Notes: generated by a model from the sequence alone, not told the origin. A DNA stretch of 64,000 bases from Nocardia arthritidis (GCF_011801145.1 NZ_CP046172.1:9858001-9922000); one strand, 5' to 3'. Counted from the first letter of the stretch, positions 45,021-53,470 are shown. Numbers and translations are program-made.

Positions 45021-45656
45021 CTATACGATACGACGCGCGGTGACGACCTGGTTGGGGTGCAGCGAGGTGTAGGTGACGGGCTCACCGGACTGAACCGCGT
45101 TGAGCAGCTTGCCATCACCGGCGTAGATGCCGACGTGTCCGCCGCCGTTGGTGACGACGATATCGCCGGGCTGCAGGTCCTGGAAGGCGATCGGCCTGCC
45201 GACATGCGACTGTTCGAAGCTGGTGCGGGGTAGCTCGATGCCCGCCTGGCGGTACGCCCACTGGACGAGGCCGGAGCAGTCGAAGTTGTAGGGGCCCGCG
45301 GCACCCCAGGAGTACATGGCGCCGACCTTGGTCTTGGCGGCGTCCAGCGCGACATGGCCGGGAGAGTTGTCCCACGGGTTCGGAATGGCGTCGAAGCCCT
45401 GGGCGCCCGGGATCTGCATCTGCTGCGGGAGTGCGGGCGGCGGTGAGTTGAGCGTGTCGTTGAGCTGCTTGACCTGCTGCTCGAATTCCGGTGGCACCGG
45501 AAGGTCGAAGCTGCCCATGCCAGGCACGTTGATGGTCGCGGCCAAGGCCGGAATCGCGGGGAAGGCTCCCGTCGTCACGGCCGCTGCGCCCATAACAAGG
45601 GCGCCCTTCACGGAATTCGGAACCCGAGATTCCCGTTGCAAGCTGTGCTTACCCAC
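45021..45656 (-). CDS. Secreted NlpC/P60 peptidoglycan hydrolase (C40 peptidase)
   Basis: A 211-residue protein from GTG 45656 (VGKHSLQRES) with a signal peptide ending near FPAIPALAA. The C-terminal ~105 residues are the NlpC/P60 domain with nucleophile Cys127 in NFDCSGLVQWAYRQAG and His174 in GGGHVGIYAG. The proline-rich linker and helical PEFEQQVKQLNDTL precede it. It cleaves peptide stems of peptidoglycan. An upstream in-frame start at 45743 exists but would put a long Arg-rich stretch before the signal. The leader is long and potentially structured. Confidence 0.88.
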   Translation of the reverse strand: MGKHSLQRESRVPNSVKGALVMGAAAVTTGAFPAIPALAATINVPGMGSFDLPVPPEFEQQVKQLNDTLNSPPPALPQQMQIPGAQGFDAIPNPWDNSPGHVALDAAKTKVGAMYSWGAAGPYNFDCSGLVQWAYRQAGIELPRTSFEQSHVGRPIAFQDLQPGDIVVTNGGGHVGIYAGDGKLLNAVQSGEPVTYTSLHPNQVVTARRIV

Positions 45657-45870
45657 CGAGCTGCATCTCCGATCTTGCTGCTCACCCGCCGACCGGAGCG
45701 TTCGGCGACCTGAAAAAGGCCGCACGGAACACACCTTGGACAAACCGAGGTTCCCGGTACGACAGCCGGAATGTGTTGTCCGAGCTGCCGTTTAAGCGGT
45801 GACCTAGTGGCGTCGCCTCACTTATGAGGCGGCTGCCCTCCACTAAGTCACGAGAAGATTACGATGCCGC
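45657..45870 (-). promoter_or_regulatory. Long, structured leader of the NlpC/P60 gene
   Basis: The ~200 bases upstream hold several hairpins: CGCCTCA-CTTA-TGAGGCG (45814-45831) and GTCGCCGA-ACGCTCC-GGTCGGCG near 45690-45710. Cell-wall hydrolase genes of actinobacteria are often under a c-di-AMP (ydaO-type) riboswitch. I cannot fit the consensus with confidence, so this is only a candidate leader. Confidence 0.3.
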
Positions 45871-46041
45871 AGCGATGTTGTCCAGCGCACAGCGTCGGGC
45901 TTTAAGCGGGGCTTCAACAGGCGGGGCAAACCTGCAGTACGCGGGCGGTGAGCCCGCGACACGCCGGTGGGTAACGACGCGATCTCGTTACCGTTATCGA
46001 ACCGAGAACGACGGCCGTTACACCGATTTGGGCGATTTGGT

Positions 46042-46317
46042 CTATTCCGCACCGTTGCTCCGCCGGTTGCGGTCGGCGAGCGCCTTCTCCAATTCGGCGA
46101 TGCGCCGCCGCGCGTCGGCCAGCCCGACCTCCAGCTGGCCGAGCGCCATCACCAGCGGGCCGACCGCGAGATCGGCGACCAGCTGTGGATCGTCGAAGCC
46201 CTGCTCGATGGCGACCAGGATGTTGGACCGGATCCGGCCCGCGACCGTCGCTCCGGCCGGAACGTTCCAGGATTCCACCACTTCGGCGGAGGTGCTTGGG
46301 GTGAAGTCGTCGGACAT
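46042..46317 (-). CDS. Small hypothetical protein with C-terminal coiled coil
   Basis: A 91-residue protein from ATG 46317 (MSDDFTPSTSAEVVESWNVP). The C-terminal ~40 residues (LEVGLADARRRIAELEKALA) are a clear coiled-coil with heptad leucines, so it probably oligomerises. I do not recognise the family. It is divergent from the AAA ATPase gene with 171 bp between. Confidence 0.6.
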   Translation of the reverse strand: MSDDFTPSTSAEVVESWNVPAGATVAGRIRSNILVAIEQGFDDPQLVADLAVGPLVMALGQLEVGLADARRRIAELEKALADRNRRSNGAE

Positions 46318-46488
46318 GCCGCTCCGTTCCTGAACCGGACACAACGCGAAACCGCAACCAGCGTAGAGAGTTATACGCCGACGGCAATAGTGTGAATACA
46401 ACATTCCGCGACAGGAACCTAAGGTCATCTAGAACACGCCGTAGATCGCCCCATAAAGGGCTCGACCGACGCGCTACGGTGTTAGGGC

Positions 46489-47673
46489 ATGGACCCCGTG
46501 CGGAATCCGTATGCTCCCGGAGCCGGACAGCGCCCGCCCGAACTCGCCGGGCGCGACAAGCAACTCAACGCCTTCGATGTCGTCCTGGAGCGCATCGCCC
46601 GCGGTCGCCCGGAACGCAGCGTCATGCTCACCGGTTTGCGCGGTGTCGGAAAAACGGTGCTGCTCAACCAACTTCGCTCCGCGGCCATCTCGCGCGGCTG
46701 GGGCACCGGCAAGATCGAGGCCAGGCCGGACCAGGAGTTGCGCCGCCCGCTGTCCTCGGCGCTGCACATGTCCGCGCGGGCCATCGCGACCGCGCACCGC
46801 AATTCGGAGCGGGTCGACGATTTCCTCGGCATACTCAAGGCTTTCGCGTTGCGCGCCACCGCGGACAAGGGCATGCGCGAGCGCTGGCAGCCGGGTATCG
46901 ACGTCCCCGCGGTCACCGGTCGCGCCGATTCGGGGGATATCGAGATCGACCTGATCGAGCTGCTGAAGGAGGCCGCGGGCCTGGCCAGCGATATCGGGGT
47001 CGGCATCGCCATCTTCATCGACGAGATGCAGGATCTCGGTCCGGCGGATATTTCCGCGATCTGCGGCGCCTGTCACGAATTGAGCCAGGACGCAGCGCCT
47101 TTGATCGTGGTGGGCGCCGGCCTGCCGCATCTGCCCGCGGTGCTCTCGGCCTCCAAGAGCTATTCGGAACGCCTGTTCAGCTACCACCGCATCGATCGGC
47201 TGGACCGCGAATCCGCGGATCAGGCGCTGATCGCCCCGGCACAGCGCGAGGAGGTGAAGTTCACCGACGCGGCGCTGGACGCGCTGTACCGCAAGGCCGA
47301 TGGCTATCCGTACTTCGTGCAGGCCTACGGCAAGGCGGCCTGGGATCAGGCGCCCGAAAGCCCGATCACCGCACAGGATGTCGAGGTGGCCGCGCCCGCG
47401 GCGGAGGAGGAACTGGCGGTCGGTTTCTTCGGCTCCCGCTATGAGCGAGCTACGCCCGCCGAGCGAGAATATATGCGCGCCATGGCCGATTTGTCCGGTG
47501 ATGACGGCCCGGTGGCCACCTCGGCGGTGGCCAGCGAACTCGGCCGCAAGCCCGCATCGCTGTCGCCGGCCAGGGACGGCCTGATCAAGAAGGGTCTGAT
47601 CTATTCGGCCGAGCGCGGCACCATCGGTTTCACGGTTCCGCACTTCGGGCGTTATCTGCGCAGCGTTTCGTAG
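46489..47673 (+). CDS. AAA ATPase, ORC/Cdc6-like with winged helix
   Basis: A 394-residue protein. Walker A GLRGVGKT is residues 49-56 and Walker B FIDEMQD is 176-182. Sensor-like AAPLIVVGAGLPHLP follows. The last ~90 residues form a winged helix (ATSAVASELGRKPASLSPARDGLIKKGLI in parts). This layout resembles archaeal ORC/Cdc6 and other STAND/AAA DNA-binding ATPases. In actinobacteria its role is unknown. No phage or defence genes adjoin it. Confidence 0.83.
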   Translation: MDPVRNPYAPGAGQRPPELAGRDKQLNAFDVVLERIARGRPERSVMLTGLRGVGKTVLLNQLRSAAISRGWGTGKIEARPDQELRRPLSSALHMSARAIATAHRNSERVDDFLGILKAFALRATADKGMRERWQPGIDVPAVTGRADSGDIEIDLIELLKEAAGLASDIGVGIAIFIDEMQDLGPADISAICGACHELSQDAAPLIVVGAGLPHLPAVLSASKSYSERLFSYHRIDRLDRESADQALIAPAQREEVKFTDAALDALYRKADGYPYFVQAYGKAAWDQAPESPITAQDVEVAAPAAEEELAVGFFGSRYERATPAEREYMRAMADLSGDDGPVATSAVASELGRKPASLSPARDGLIKKGLIYSAERGTIGFTVPHFGRYLRSVS

Positions 47674-47688
47674 CCGCGAATTCGCCTG

Positions 47689-47716
47689 TCTATCAAGATC
47701 ATTAGAGATTGATAGA
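47689..47716. promoter_or_regulatory. Dyad TCTATCAA-N12-TTGATAGA
   Basis: Perfect 8-bp inverted arms at 47689-47696 and 47709-47716, A/T-rich in a G/C-rich region. It lies 85 bp upstream of the acyl-CoA dehydrogenase ATG and just after the AAA gene. It could be a regulator site for the dehydrogenase. Confidence 0.45.
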
Positions 47717-47800
47717 AATCCGTCGACCTGCGGGCCTACCGACGGGTAACAAAACTTCCTACACTCGAATGTGATTCTGATCACCTCCGAGGAGGACATC

Positions 47801-49750
47801 ATGGCGACCAGCGCGAAAGTCGACGCCACCGAAGAACAGGCCCGGGCACTAGTCGAGGAATCTCGCGAAACCAGCTGGGCCAAACCATCTTTCGCCAAGG
47901 AGATGTTCCTCGGACGGTTCCGGCTCGACCTGATCCACCCGTATCCGCAACCCGATGCGGAGGACGCCGCGCGCACCGAGGCCTACCTGGCCAAGCTGCG
48001 TCCCTTCTGCGAAACCATCGACGCAAGCGTGATCGAGGCGGAGGGGCGCATACCGGCGGAGTACGTCAAGGGGCTGGCCGAACTCGGCTGCTTCGGCCTG
48101 AAGATTCCGAAAGAATATGGGGGACAGGGGCTTTCCCAGGTCGGCTACAACCGCTCACTGATGCTCGTCGGCTCGGCGCATCCGAGCCTCGGCGTGCTGC
48201 TTTCCGCGCACCAGTCCATCGGCGTCCCGGAACCGCTGAAGCTGGCGGGCACCCCCGAGCAGAAGGCCGAATTCCTGCCCCGGTGCGCGGCGGGCGCGAT
48301 CAGCGCCTTCCTGCTCACCGAACCCGACGTCGGCTCCGATCCGGCCCGAATGGCAAGCACCGCAACGCCTACCGAGGACGGCGAGGCGTATCTGCTCAAC
48401 GGCGTGAAGCTGTGGACCACCAATGGCGTTGTCGCGGAGCTGCTCGTCGTGATGGCCAGGGTGCCGAAGAGCGAGGGCCATCGCGGCGGCATCTCCGCCT
48501 TCGTCGTCGAGGCGGATACGCCGGGAATCACGGTGGAGCGCCGGAATTCGTTCATGGGGCTGCGCGGTATCGAGAACGGCGTCACCAGGATGTACGACGT
48601 GCGCGTCCCGAAGGGCAACCTGATCGGTCGTGAGGGCGACGGCCTCAAGATCGCGCTCACCACCCTGAACGCGGGCAGGCTCGCCATTCCGGCGCTGTGC
48701 ACCGCCGCCGCCAAGTGGTCGCTGAAGATCGCCAGGGAGTGGAGTTCGCAACGCGTGCAATGGGGTCGGCCGGTCGGCGAGCACGGCGCGGTCGGCGAGA
48801 AGATCTCCTTCATCGCCGCGACCACCTACGCACTCGAAGCGGCCCTTGATCTTTCGGCGACCATGTGCGACGAGGGACGCAACGATATCCGCATCGAGGC
48901 GGCGCTGGCGAAACTGTGGGCCTCCGAGATGAGCAGCCGGATCGCCGACGAGCTGGTGCAGATCCGCGGCGGCCGCGGCTATGAGACCGCCGCCTCGCTG
49001 CGGGCCCGCGGCGAACGTGCGGTCGCCGCCGAACAATTGGTGCGCGATCTGCGGATCAACCGCATCTTCGAGGGTTCCAGCGAGATCATGCGACTGCTGA
49101 TCGCCCGCGAAATGGCCGATGCGCACATGTCGGCGGCGGGTGCGCTGGTCGACCGCAATGCCGAGTTCAAGGACAAGGCCAAGGCGGCGGTCGGTGCGGG
49201 CGGCTTCTATGCGAAATGGTTCCCGCAGTTGACCGTCGGCGCGGGCACGGTGCCCGGTCCCTATTCCGAATTCGGCTCGCTGGCAAGGCATTTGCGCTTC
49301 GTCGAACGCGGCTCGCGCAAGCAGGCCCGATCGCTGGTGTACGGAATGGCGCGCTGGCAGGCCGGATTGGAGTACCGGCAGGGCTTCCTCGGCCGCATCG
49401 TCGATATCGGCGCCGAACTCTTCGCGATGGCGGCGGCCTGCGTGCGCGCGCAGGCGTTGCGCGCCGCGGGCGCCGCCGAGGCCGCGGCCGCCGAGGAACT
49501 CGCCGACGCCTTCTGCAGGCAGTCCCGGATCCGGGTGCGCGCGCTGTTCGACGCGCTGTGGGAGAACACCGACGATGACGATCGCGCGCTCACCCGCAAT
49601 GTCCTCGACGGCCGGTACCAGTGGCTGGAGGGCGGCGTGCTGGATCCGAGCGAGGGCACCGGACCGTGGATCGCCGAATGGCAGATGGGTCCGTCGACCG
49701 AGGAGAACCTGCTGCGTCCGTTCCTGCCGTCCACCCGGGTGGGCGGCTGA
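47801..49750 (+). CDS. Acyl-CoA dehydrogenase, FadE10-like
   Basis: A 649-residue flavoenzyme, close to the length of mycobacterial FadE10. It has the ACAD core: N-terminal helical part, middle domain with FLLTEPDVGSDPARM and NGVKLWTTNG, and the catalytic region QIRGGRGYETA followed by RINRIFEGSSEIMR. A ~170-residue extra C-terminal helical domain (from about 480) is typical of the long FadE group. It oxidises acyl-CoA to enoyl-CoA. The start was taken at ATG 47801 with AGGAGG upstream. Confidence 0.92.
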   Translation: MATSAKVDATEEQARALVEESRETSWAKPSFAKEMFLGRFRLDLIHPYPQPDAEDAARTEAYLAKLRPFCETIDASVIEAEGRIPAEYVKGLAELGCFGLKIPKEYGGQGLSQVGYNRSLMLVGSAHPSLGVLLSAHQSIGVPEPLKLAGTPEQKAEFLPRCAAGAISAFLLTEPDVGSDPARMASTATPTEDGEAYLLNGVKLWTTNGVVAELLVVMARVPKSEGHRGGISAFVVEADTPGITVERRNSFMGLRGIENGVTRMYDVRVPKGNLIGREGDGLKIALTTLNAGRLAIPALCTAAAKWSLKIAREWSSQRVQWGRPVGEHGAVGEKISFIAATTYALEAALDLSATMCDEGRNDIRIEAALAKLWASEMSSRIADELVQIRGGRGYETAASLRARGERAVAAEQLVRDLRINRIFEGSSEIMRLLIAREMADAHMSAAGALVDRNAEFKDKAKAAVGAGGFYAKWFPQLTVGAGTVPGPYSEFGSLARHLRFVERGSRKQARSLVYGMARWQAGLEYRQGFLGRIVDIGAELFAMAAACVRAQALRAAGAAEAAAAEELADAFCRQSRIRVRALFDALWENTDDDDRALTRNVLDGRYQWLEGGVLDPSEGTGPWIAEWQMGPSTEENLLRPFLPSTRVGG

Positions 49751-49887
49751 GGCTGGTCATGACCGGCGCCGCCGACGTCGTGCCGGGCCGGGGACGTCGG
49801 CGGTAACGGTCTGTCACCAAATATCGGATGAGCTAGCAAATTCGCTATATATACGCAGACTTCGGTCGCATCACTCGATAGCGGAAT

Positions 49888-49969
49888 CTAGACATATCTA
49901 GGAGATCTGCTCGATCGCCCGATACTTCGGCATCGAGGCGGCCTTCGATGGTCTTCTAGAAAAATCTAG
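49888..49969. promoter_or_regulatory. Paired operator CTAGA-N4-TCTAG
   Basis: Two identical-arm palindromes: CTAGACATATCTAG at 49888-49901 and CTAGAAAAATCTAG at 49956-49969, 68 bp apart. A further CTAG follows at 49978. CTAG is rare in this G/C-rich sequence, so five in 94 bp stand out. They lie upstream of the alpha/beta hydrolase gene at 50130 in an otherwise gene-free, A/T-rich spacer of 379 bp (49751-50129). Confidence 0.6.
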
Positions 49970-50129
49970 TCTATTGCCTAGACTTCAGTAGATTCTCCTG
50001 ACAACCCGCGCAGGTCGATTCGCCGCGTCGGTTGGACAACTTGTCCATAACGGCAGGTGTGGGCGGTTAACGCACCGGAAATCATCTTCGACAACCGGGC
50101 AAGAGCGCTCCGTCAGCCAGGAGAACGTC

Positions 50130-51089
50130 ATGTCCTCGCCCATCGCCCGCCGCGCCGCCGATTTCGACGGCCACCGCAGCACGGTGTCGGCCGATGACGG
50201 TGTCCCGATCTCGGTACGCACCTTCGGCGCCACCGACGCATCCCGCACCGTCGTCTTCGTACACGGCCACTGCCTGCGCACCGAATCCTGGACCTTCCTG
50301 CGCGATCAACTGCTGCGCCAGTGGGGCGACGACACCAGGATGGTCTTCTACGACCACCGCGGGCACGGCGAATCCGGTGTCGCGCACCCGTCCACGTACA
50401 CCATCGACCAACTGGCGGGCGACCTGGACACCGTGCTGCGCGCGATCGCGCCCACCGGACCGATCATCTTGGTCGGCCATTCCATGGGCGCGATGGTCGT
50501 GCTCGCATACGCCCGGCTGTTCCCGGCCGCGGTCGGCACCCGCATCGCCGGTGTCGCGCTGATCGCGGGCGCCGCGAACGGGCTCACCGAGGTCGGCCTC
50601 GGCCGCTTCCTGAACCGCTACGCGGTGCATTCGCTGCAGCTCGCGGTGACCAGGGCGCCGCGCGTGATGCAGGCGTCGAAACGGTTGTCCCGCAAGATCT
50701 TCGAGCCGATCATGCGGGAGGCCACCTTCGGCACCCGCAAGGTGAGCCCGCGGATGATCGCGGTGGCGACGGCCATGCTGAACGAGACGCCGCTGCTCAC
50801 CATGTCCAGCTTCCTCGCATCGCTGCGCGCCTTCGACGAGACCGCGACGCTGCACCGGCTCGGCGCCATCCCGGCGCTGGTGCTGGCCGGATCCGCCGAC
50901 ATCGTCGTGCCGTTCGCGCATTCGGTGGTGCTGGCCTCGCAGCTGACGGGCGCGGAACTGGTGCGGATCGAGGGCGCCGGGCACAGCGTGATCCTGGAGC
51001 GCGCCGAGGAGGTGGCGCTGTCCATCGTCGCGCTCGTCGACCGGGCGTTGACGACGCTGGCCGGTCCGGAGTACGCGGCCGCCGGTTGA
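50130..51089 (+). CDS. Alpha/beta hydrolase
   Basis: A 319-residue alpha/beta hydrolase: the oxyanion region VVFVHGHCLRTESW, YDHRGHGESG, nucleophile Ser118 in LVGHSMGAMVVLAYA, and the catalytic His in IEGAGHSVILERA. The long insert between the strands forms a lid. It is likely an esterase or lipase of the LipG/lysophospholipase-like group. Upstream palindromes suggest regulated expression. Start MSSPIARRAADFDGH with AGGAGA upstream. Confidence 0.87.
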   Translation: MSSPIARRAADFDGHRSTVSADDGVPISVRTFGATDASRTVVFVHGHCLRTESWTFLRDQLLRQWGDDTRMVFYDHRGHGESGVAHPSTYTIDQLAGDLDTVLRAIAPTGPIILVGHSMGAMVVLAYARLFPAAVGTRIAGVALIAGAANGLTEVGLGRFLNRYAVHSLQLAVTRAPRVMQASKRLSRKIFEPIMREATFGTRKVSPRMIAVATAMLNETPLLTMSSFLASLRAFDETATLHRLGAIPALVLAGSADIVVPFAHSVVLASQLTGAELVRIEGAGHSVILERAEEVALSIVALVDRALTTLAGPEYAAAG

Positions 51090-51338
51090 GCGCTCGCCGG
51101 TTGCCGGGTGACCGGGTGGTCATTCCTACCAAAAGGAAGGTTCAGGCTGCGGCAACTTTCAGGCGAACCGCCAGAATCGCGGTCCCGACGAGCCATTTCG
51201 GTATTTGTTCTGTACTGTGTTGTAGATCACGATGTGCGGTGCGTCACTCGACTTGGCAGCGCCCGGGTCCTGGCAGACCATGGAACCAGCGCTACCACCG
51301 AAGTTCGCGTGCCCCACCGAGGAACACTGGAGGTATCG

Positions 51339-51626
51339 ATGACACGCAGCGAACTCGCCGAACTCCGCTACGCGGTCGGCCAGCTCCGGCAATCCATCGG
51401 CGCACTGCGCACCCACTACGGCGACGCCAACACCGTGCGCCGACTGGAGAACGATCTCGAACGGCTCGTCATAGACGCCGACGAGTTCGAGCAGTCGCCG
51501 CCACCGGTGGTCACCCGGCGCGCGCAGGACACCATCTACGTGCCCGACAGCAAATCCGATGAGACGGATTGGCTCGGGGCGCAGGACGAGGGCCTGGGAT
51601 TCCACTCGCGGCCGCGCACCAAGTAG
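51339..51626 (+). CDS. Small conserved-looking hypothetical protein
   Basis: A 95-residue soluble protein from ATG 51339 (MTRSELAELRYAVGQLRQSI) with GGAGG upstream. The N-terminal ~50 residues are helical and amphipathic; the C-terminus is acidic (DETDWLGAQDEGLGF). Unknown family. Followed by a strong hairpin. Confidence 0.65.
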   Translation: MTRSELAELRYAVGQLRQSIGALRTHYGDANTVRRLENDLERLVIDADEFEQSPPPVVTRRAQDTIYVPDSKSDETDWLGAQDEGLGFHSRPRTK

Positions 51627-51637
51627 GGCGCGTCCAG

Positions 51638-51662
51638 GCCGCGCCGGAGGTCGGCGCGGCCG
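51638..51662. terminator. GC-rich terminator hairpin
   Basis: GGCCGCGCC-GGAGGTC-GGCGCGGCC: a perfect 9-bp stem 11 bp after the small gene's stop. Confidence 0.65.
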
Positions 51663-51708
51663 AATAGTCTTCCCAACCCTAGGGACAGTAGTTCTTGGGG
51701 CAATCAAT

Positions 51709-51758
51709 TCGGTTGCGGTACACATAGCCTTTTGAGCGTTTATGTACTGCAACCGAAG
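51709..51758 (+). promoter_or_regulatory. Leader inverted repeat ahead of the secreted protein
   Basis: TTCGGTTGCGGTACACATA (51709-51727) and TATGTACTGCAACCGAA (51742-51758) pair over ~17 positions with one mismatch and one bulge. The right arm runs into the AAGGGG ribosome site of the gene at 51767, so the hairpin could control translation, or be a large operator. Confidence 0.55.
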
Positions 51759-51766
51759 GGGTTTCG

Positions 51767-52129
51767 ATGAGAAGGGCGATCGCCGCCACCGGGCGAGTCG
51801 CGGCCGCCGGGCTCTCCGGTCTGGCCTTCGTAGCAGTTATCGGCTCCGGCGCCGCTCAGGCCGCACCACAGGACTGCGCCGTCCAGCGTGACATTTTCAG
51901 CGCGTCCGCGATCTGCCAGCCCGACGGGGGCTCGAACTACGTGCTGCACGTCGACTGCGTCGGCGTCTACGCCTCCGGGCCGTTCCCGCTGTACGGCATC
52001 GGGTCCTACTACAACCTCACCTACCCCTTCACGCCGACGGGTCAGCGCACCTCGATCGGCTGCACGGGTACCGGTCCCGGCGTCGTCGGCGTGGTGACCA
52101 ACGCCTACGTGGAGATCTACCGCGGCTGA
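51767..52129 (+). CDS. Small secreted Cys-containing protein
   Basis: A 120-residue protein with a signal peptide (MRRAIAATGRVAAAGLSGLA, cleavage near AAQAA-PQ). The mature ~88 residues carry four Cys in QDCAV, AICQP, VDCVG and IGCTG, probably two disulfides. Gly- and Tyr-rich otherwise. No family recognised; likely a small extracellular protein. Terminator follows. Confidence 0.75.
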   Translation: MRRAIAATGRVAAAGLSGLAFVAVIGSGAAQAAPQDCAVQRDIFSASAICQPDGGSNYVLHVDCVGVYASGPFPLYGIGSYYNLTYPFTPTGQRTSIGCTGTGPGVVGVVTNAYVEIYRG

Positions 52130-52168
52130 TCCATCGCCTGCGGCACAACAATTTTCGTCGCACATTCG

Positions 52169-52209
52169 CCAGCGGCCACGATATCGGCACCCGATGTCGT
52201 GGCCGCTGG
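52169..52209. terminator. Intrinsic terminator hairpin
   Basis: CCAGCGGCCACGA / TCGTGGCCGCTGG, a 13-bp perfect stem with an internal hairpin in the loop, 40 bp after the secreted protein gene. Confidence 0.8.
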
Positions 52210-52490
52210 TCGTTTGCGGCCCCGCGATCGTTGAAAAGTCCTGCGGCTCAACAGTTATCCCGCGTATCCCGGCATTCGCCGAAACAACCCGCAGCCCGTA
52301 GCGGATAGCGAACCTTTTGGTCGAAACCGAATAATTTGCGGTCGGTTCACCACAACGCACCGATCGGTGCCGAATGTCCGAATGTGGCGCAAATCACGGG
52401 CATTCCGGCGGGTCAGGTTTGCCGGGACCCTGCTTACGCCATCACCGGGGTGTCGTATGGTGCTCAGCATCACATTCGACTGCGGAGGTA
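52210..52490. promoter_or_regulatory. Upstream region of the sdh operon
   Basis: About 280 bp with no convincing gene. It must hold the sdh promoter. I see no clear -10/-35 pair or strong palindrome. Confidence 0.4.
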
Positions 52491-52535
52491 ATGATGACCA
52501 ACCGCACATCAGATCAGCGAGGCATCCACCCGTGA
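52491..52535 (+). CDS. 14-residue leader ORF of the sdh operon
   Basis: ATG ATG at 52491 with GGAGG at a good distance encodes MMTNRTSDQRGIHP and stops at TGA 52533-52535, which overlaps the GTG of the next mini-ORF. The good ribosome site and overlap suggest translation. It may feed ribosomes to the operon. Confidence 0.45.
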   Translation: MMTNRTSDQRGIHP

Positions 52536-52615
52536 GCGAGCGCAGCGAGCGAACCATGAACACAGCGCCCTCGGCGGTCACGACGGAGCCGAGCGCCAGC
52601 GAGGTGCAGTCGTGA
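52532..52615 (+). CDS. 27-residue mini-ORF with SERSER repeat, coupled to sdh
   Basis: GTG 52532 begins VSERSERTMNTAPSAVTTEP and ends in TGA that overlaps the GTG of the SDH membrane anchor by 4 bp. Its DNA contains GAGCGAGCGCAGCGAGCGA, a sequence I recall as common near gene starts in this order of bacteria. Whether it makes a useful peptide or only relays ribosomes is unknown. Confidence 0.4.
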   Translation: MSERSERTMNTAPSAVTTEPSASEVQS

Positions 52616-53439
52616 GTGCCGCACCGACTATCTCGGAAACGGGAACCGGAGTATTCAGCAGGACAAGGGCCCGGATCGGCGAACGCACGCTGCGCACCGA
52701 CCGATGGTGGGTGCCACCGCTCGCCACGGTCGTCGGGCTGGCCGCGTTCATCATCTACGCGACCGTCAGAGCCTATGTGCGAGCGGATTATTGGGACGAG
52801 CGCTACCACTACCTGACACCGTTCTATTCACCGTGTGTCAGCACCGATTGCGCGACGGGTTCCACCCATTTCGGCGCCTGGTTCGGGCATATCCCGGCCA
52901 TCCTGCCGCTGGGTTTCATGGTGCTGCCGTTCCTGCTCGGTTTCCGATTGACCTGCTACTACTACCGCAAGGCCTACTACCGCTCGGTGTGGTTCTCCCC
53001 GCCGGCCTGCGCGGTCGCCGAACCGCACGCCAAGTACACCGGCGAGACCAGGCTGCCGCTGATCATCCAGAACGTGCACCGCTATTTCTTCTATGTGGCG
53101 GTGATCGTTTCACTCGTCAACACCTGGGACGCGATCTACGCCTTCCACGGTCCGAAGGGCGGATTCGGCTTCGGCCTCGGCAACATCATCATCTTGATCA
53201 ACGTGATCCTGCTCTGGGCGTACACGCTGTCCTGCCATTCCTGCAGGCATATCGCGGGCGGCAGGCTCAAGCACTTCTCCGCCCATCCGGTGCGCTACTG
53301 GTTCTGGACTCAGGTTTCCAAGCTCAACACCCGGCATATGCAGTTGGCCTGGACCACCCTCGGCACCCTCGTGCTCACCGACTTCTACGTGATGTTGGTT
53401 GCCGGAAAGCACATTTCGGACCTGCGGTTCATCAACTGA
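52612..53439 (+). CDS. Succinate dehydrogenase (Sdh1) membrane anchor subunit
   Basis: A 275-residue integral membrane protein with ~5 helices, e.g. PPLATVVGLAAFIIYATVRA, ILPLGFMVLPFLLGFRLTCYY and NIIILINVILLWAYTLSC. It is of the length and position of the mycobacterial Rv0249c anchor, just before the flavoprotein and iron-sulfur subunits. Conserved His residues such as NVHRYFF may hold heme. It docks the complex to the membrane and reduces quinone. GTG start overlaps the mini-ORF. Confidence 0.88.
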   Translation: MSAAPTISETGTGVFSRTRARIGERTLRTDRWWVPPLATVVGLAAFIIYATVRAYVRADYWDERYHYLTPFYSPCVSTDCATGSTHFGAWFGHIPAILPLGFMVLPFLLGFRLTCYYYRKAYYRSVWFSPPACAVAEPHAKYTGETRLPLIIQNVHRYFFYVAVIVSLVNTWDAIYAFHGPKGGFGFGLGNIIILINVILLWAYTLSCHSCRHIAGGRLKHFSAHPVRYWFWTQVSKLNTRHMQLAWTTLGTLVLTDFYVMLVAGKHISDLRFIN

Positions 53440-53470
53440 CCGCCCACAAACTTCAGGAGTATTCGCTGCC

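Noticed and set aside
46042..47673. A defence island built on the AAA ATPase
   Set aside because: No nuclease, methylase or other defence gene is adjacent, and flanking genes are metabolic.
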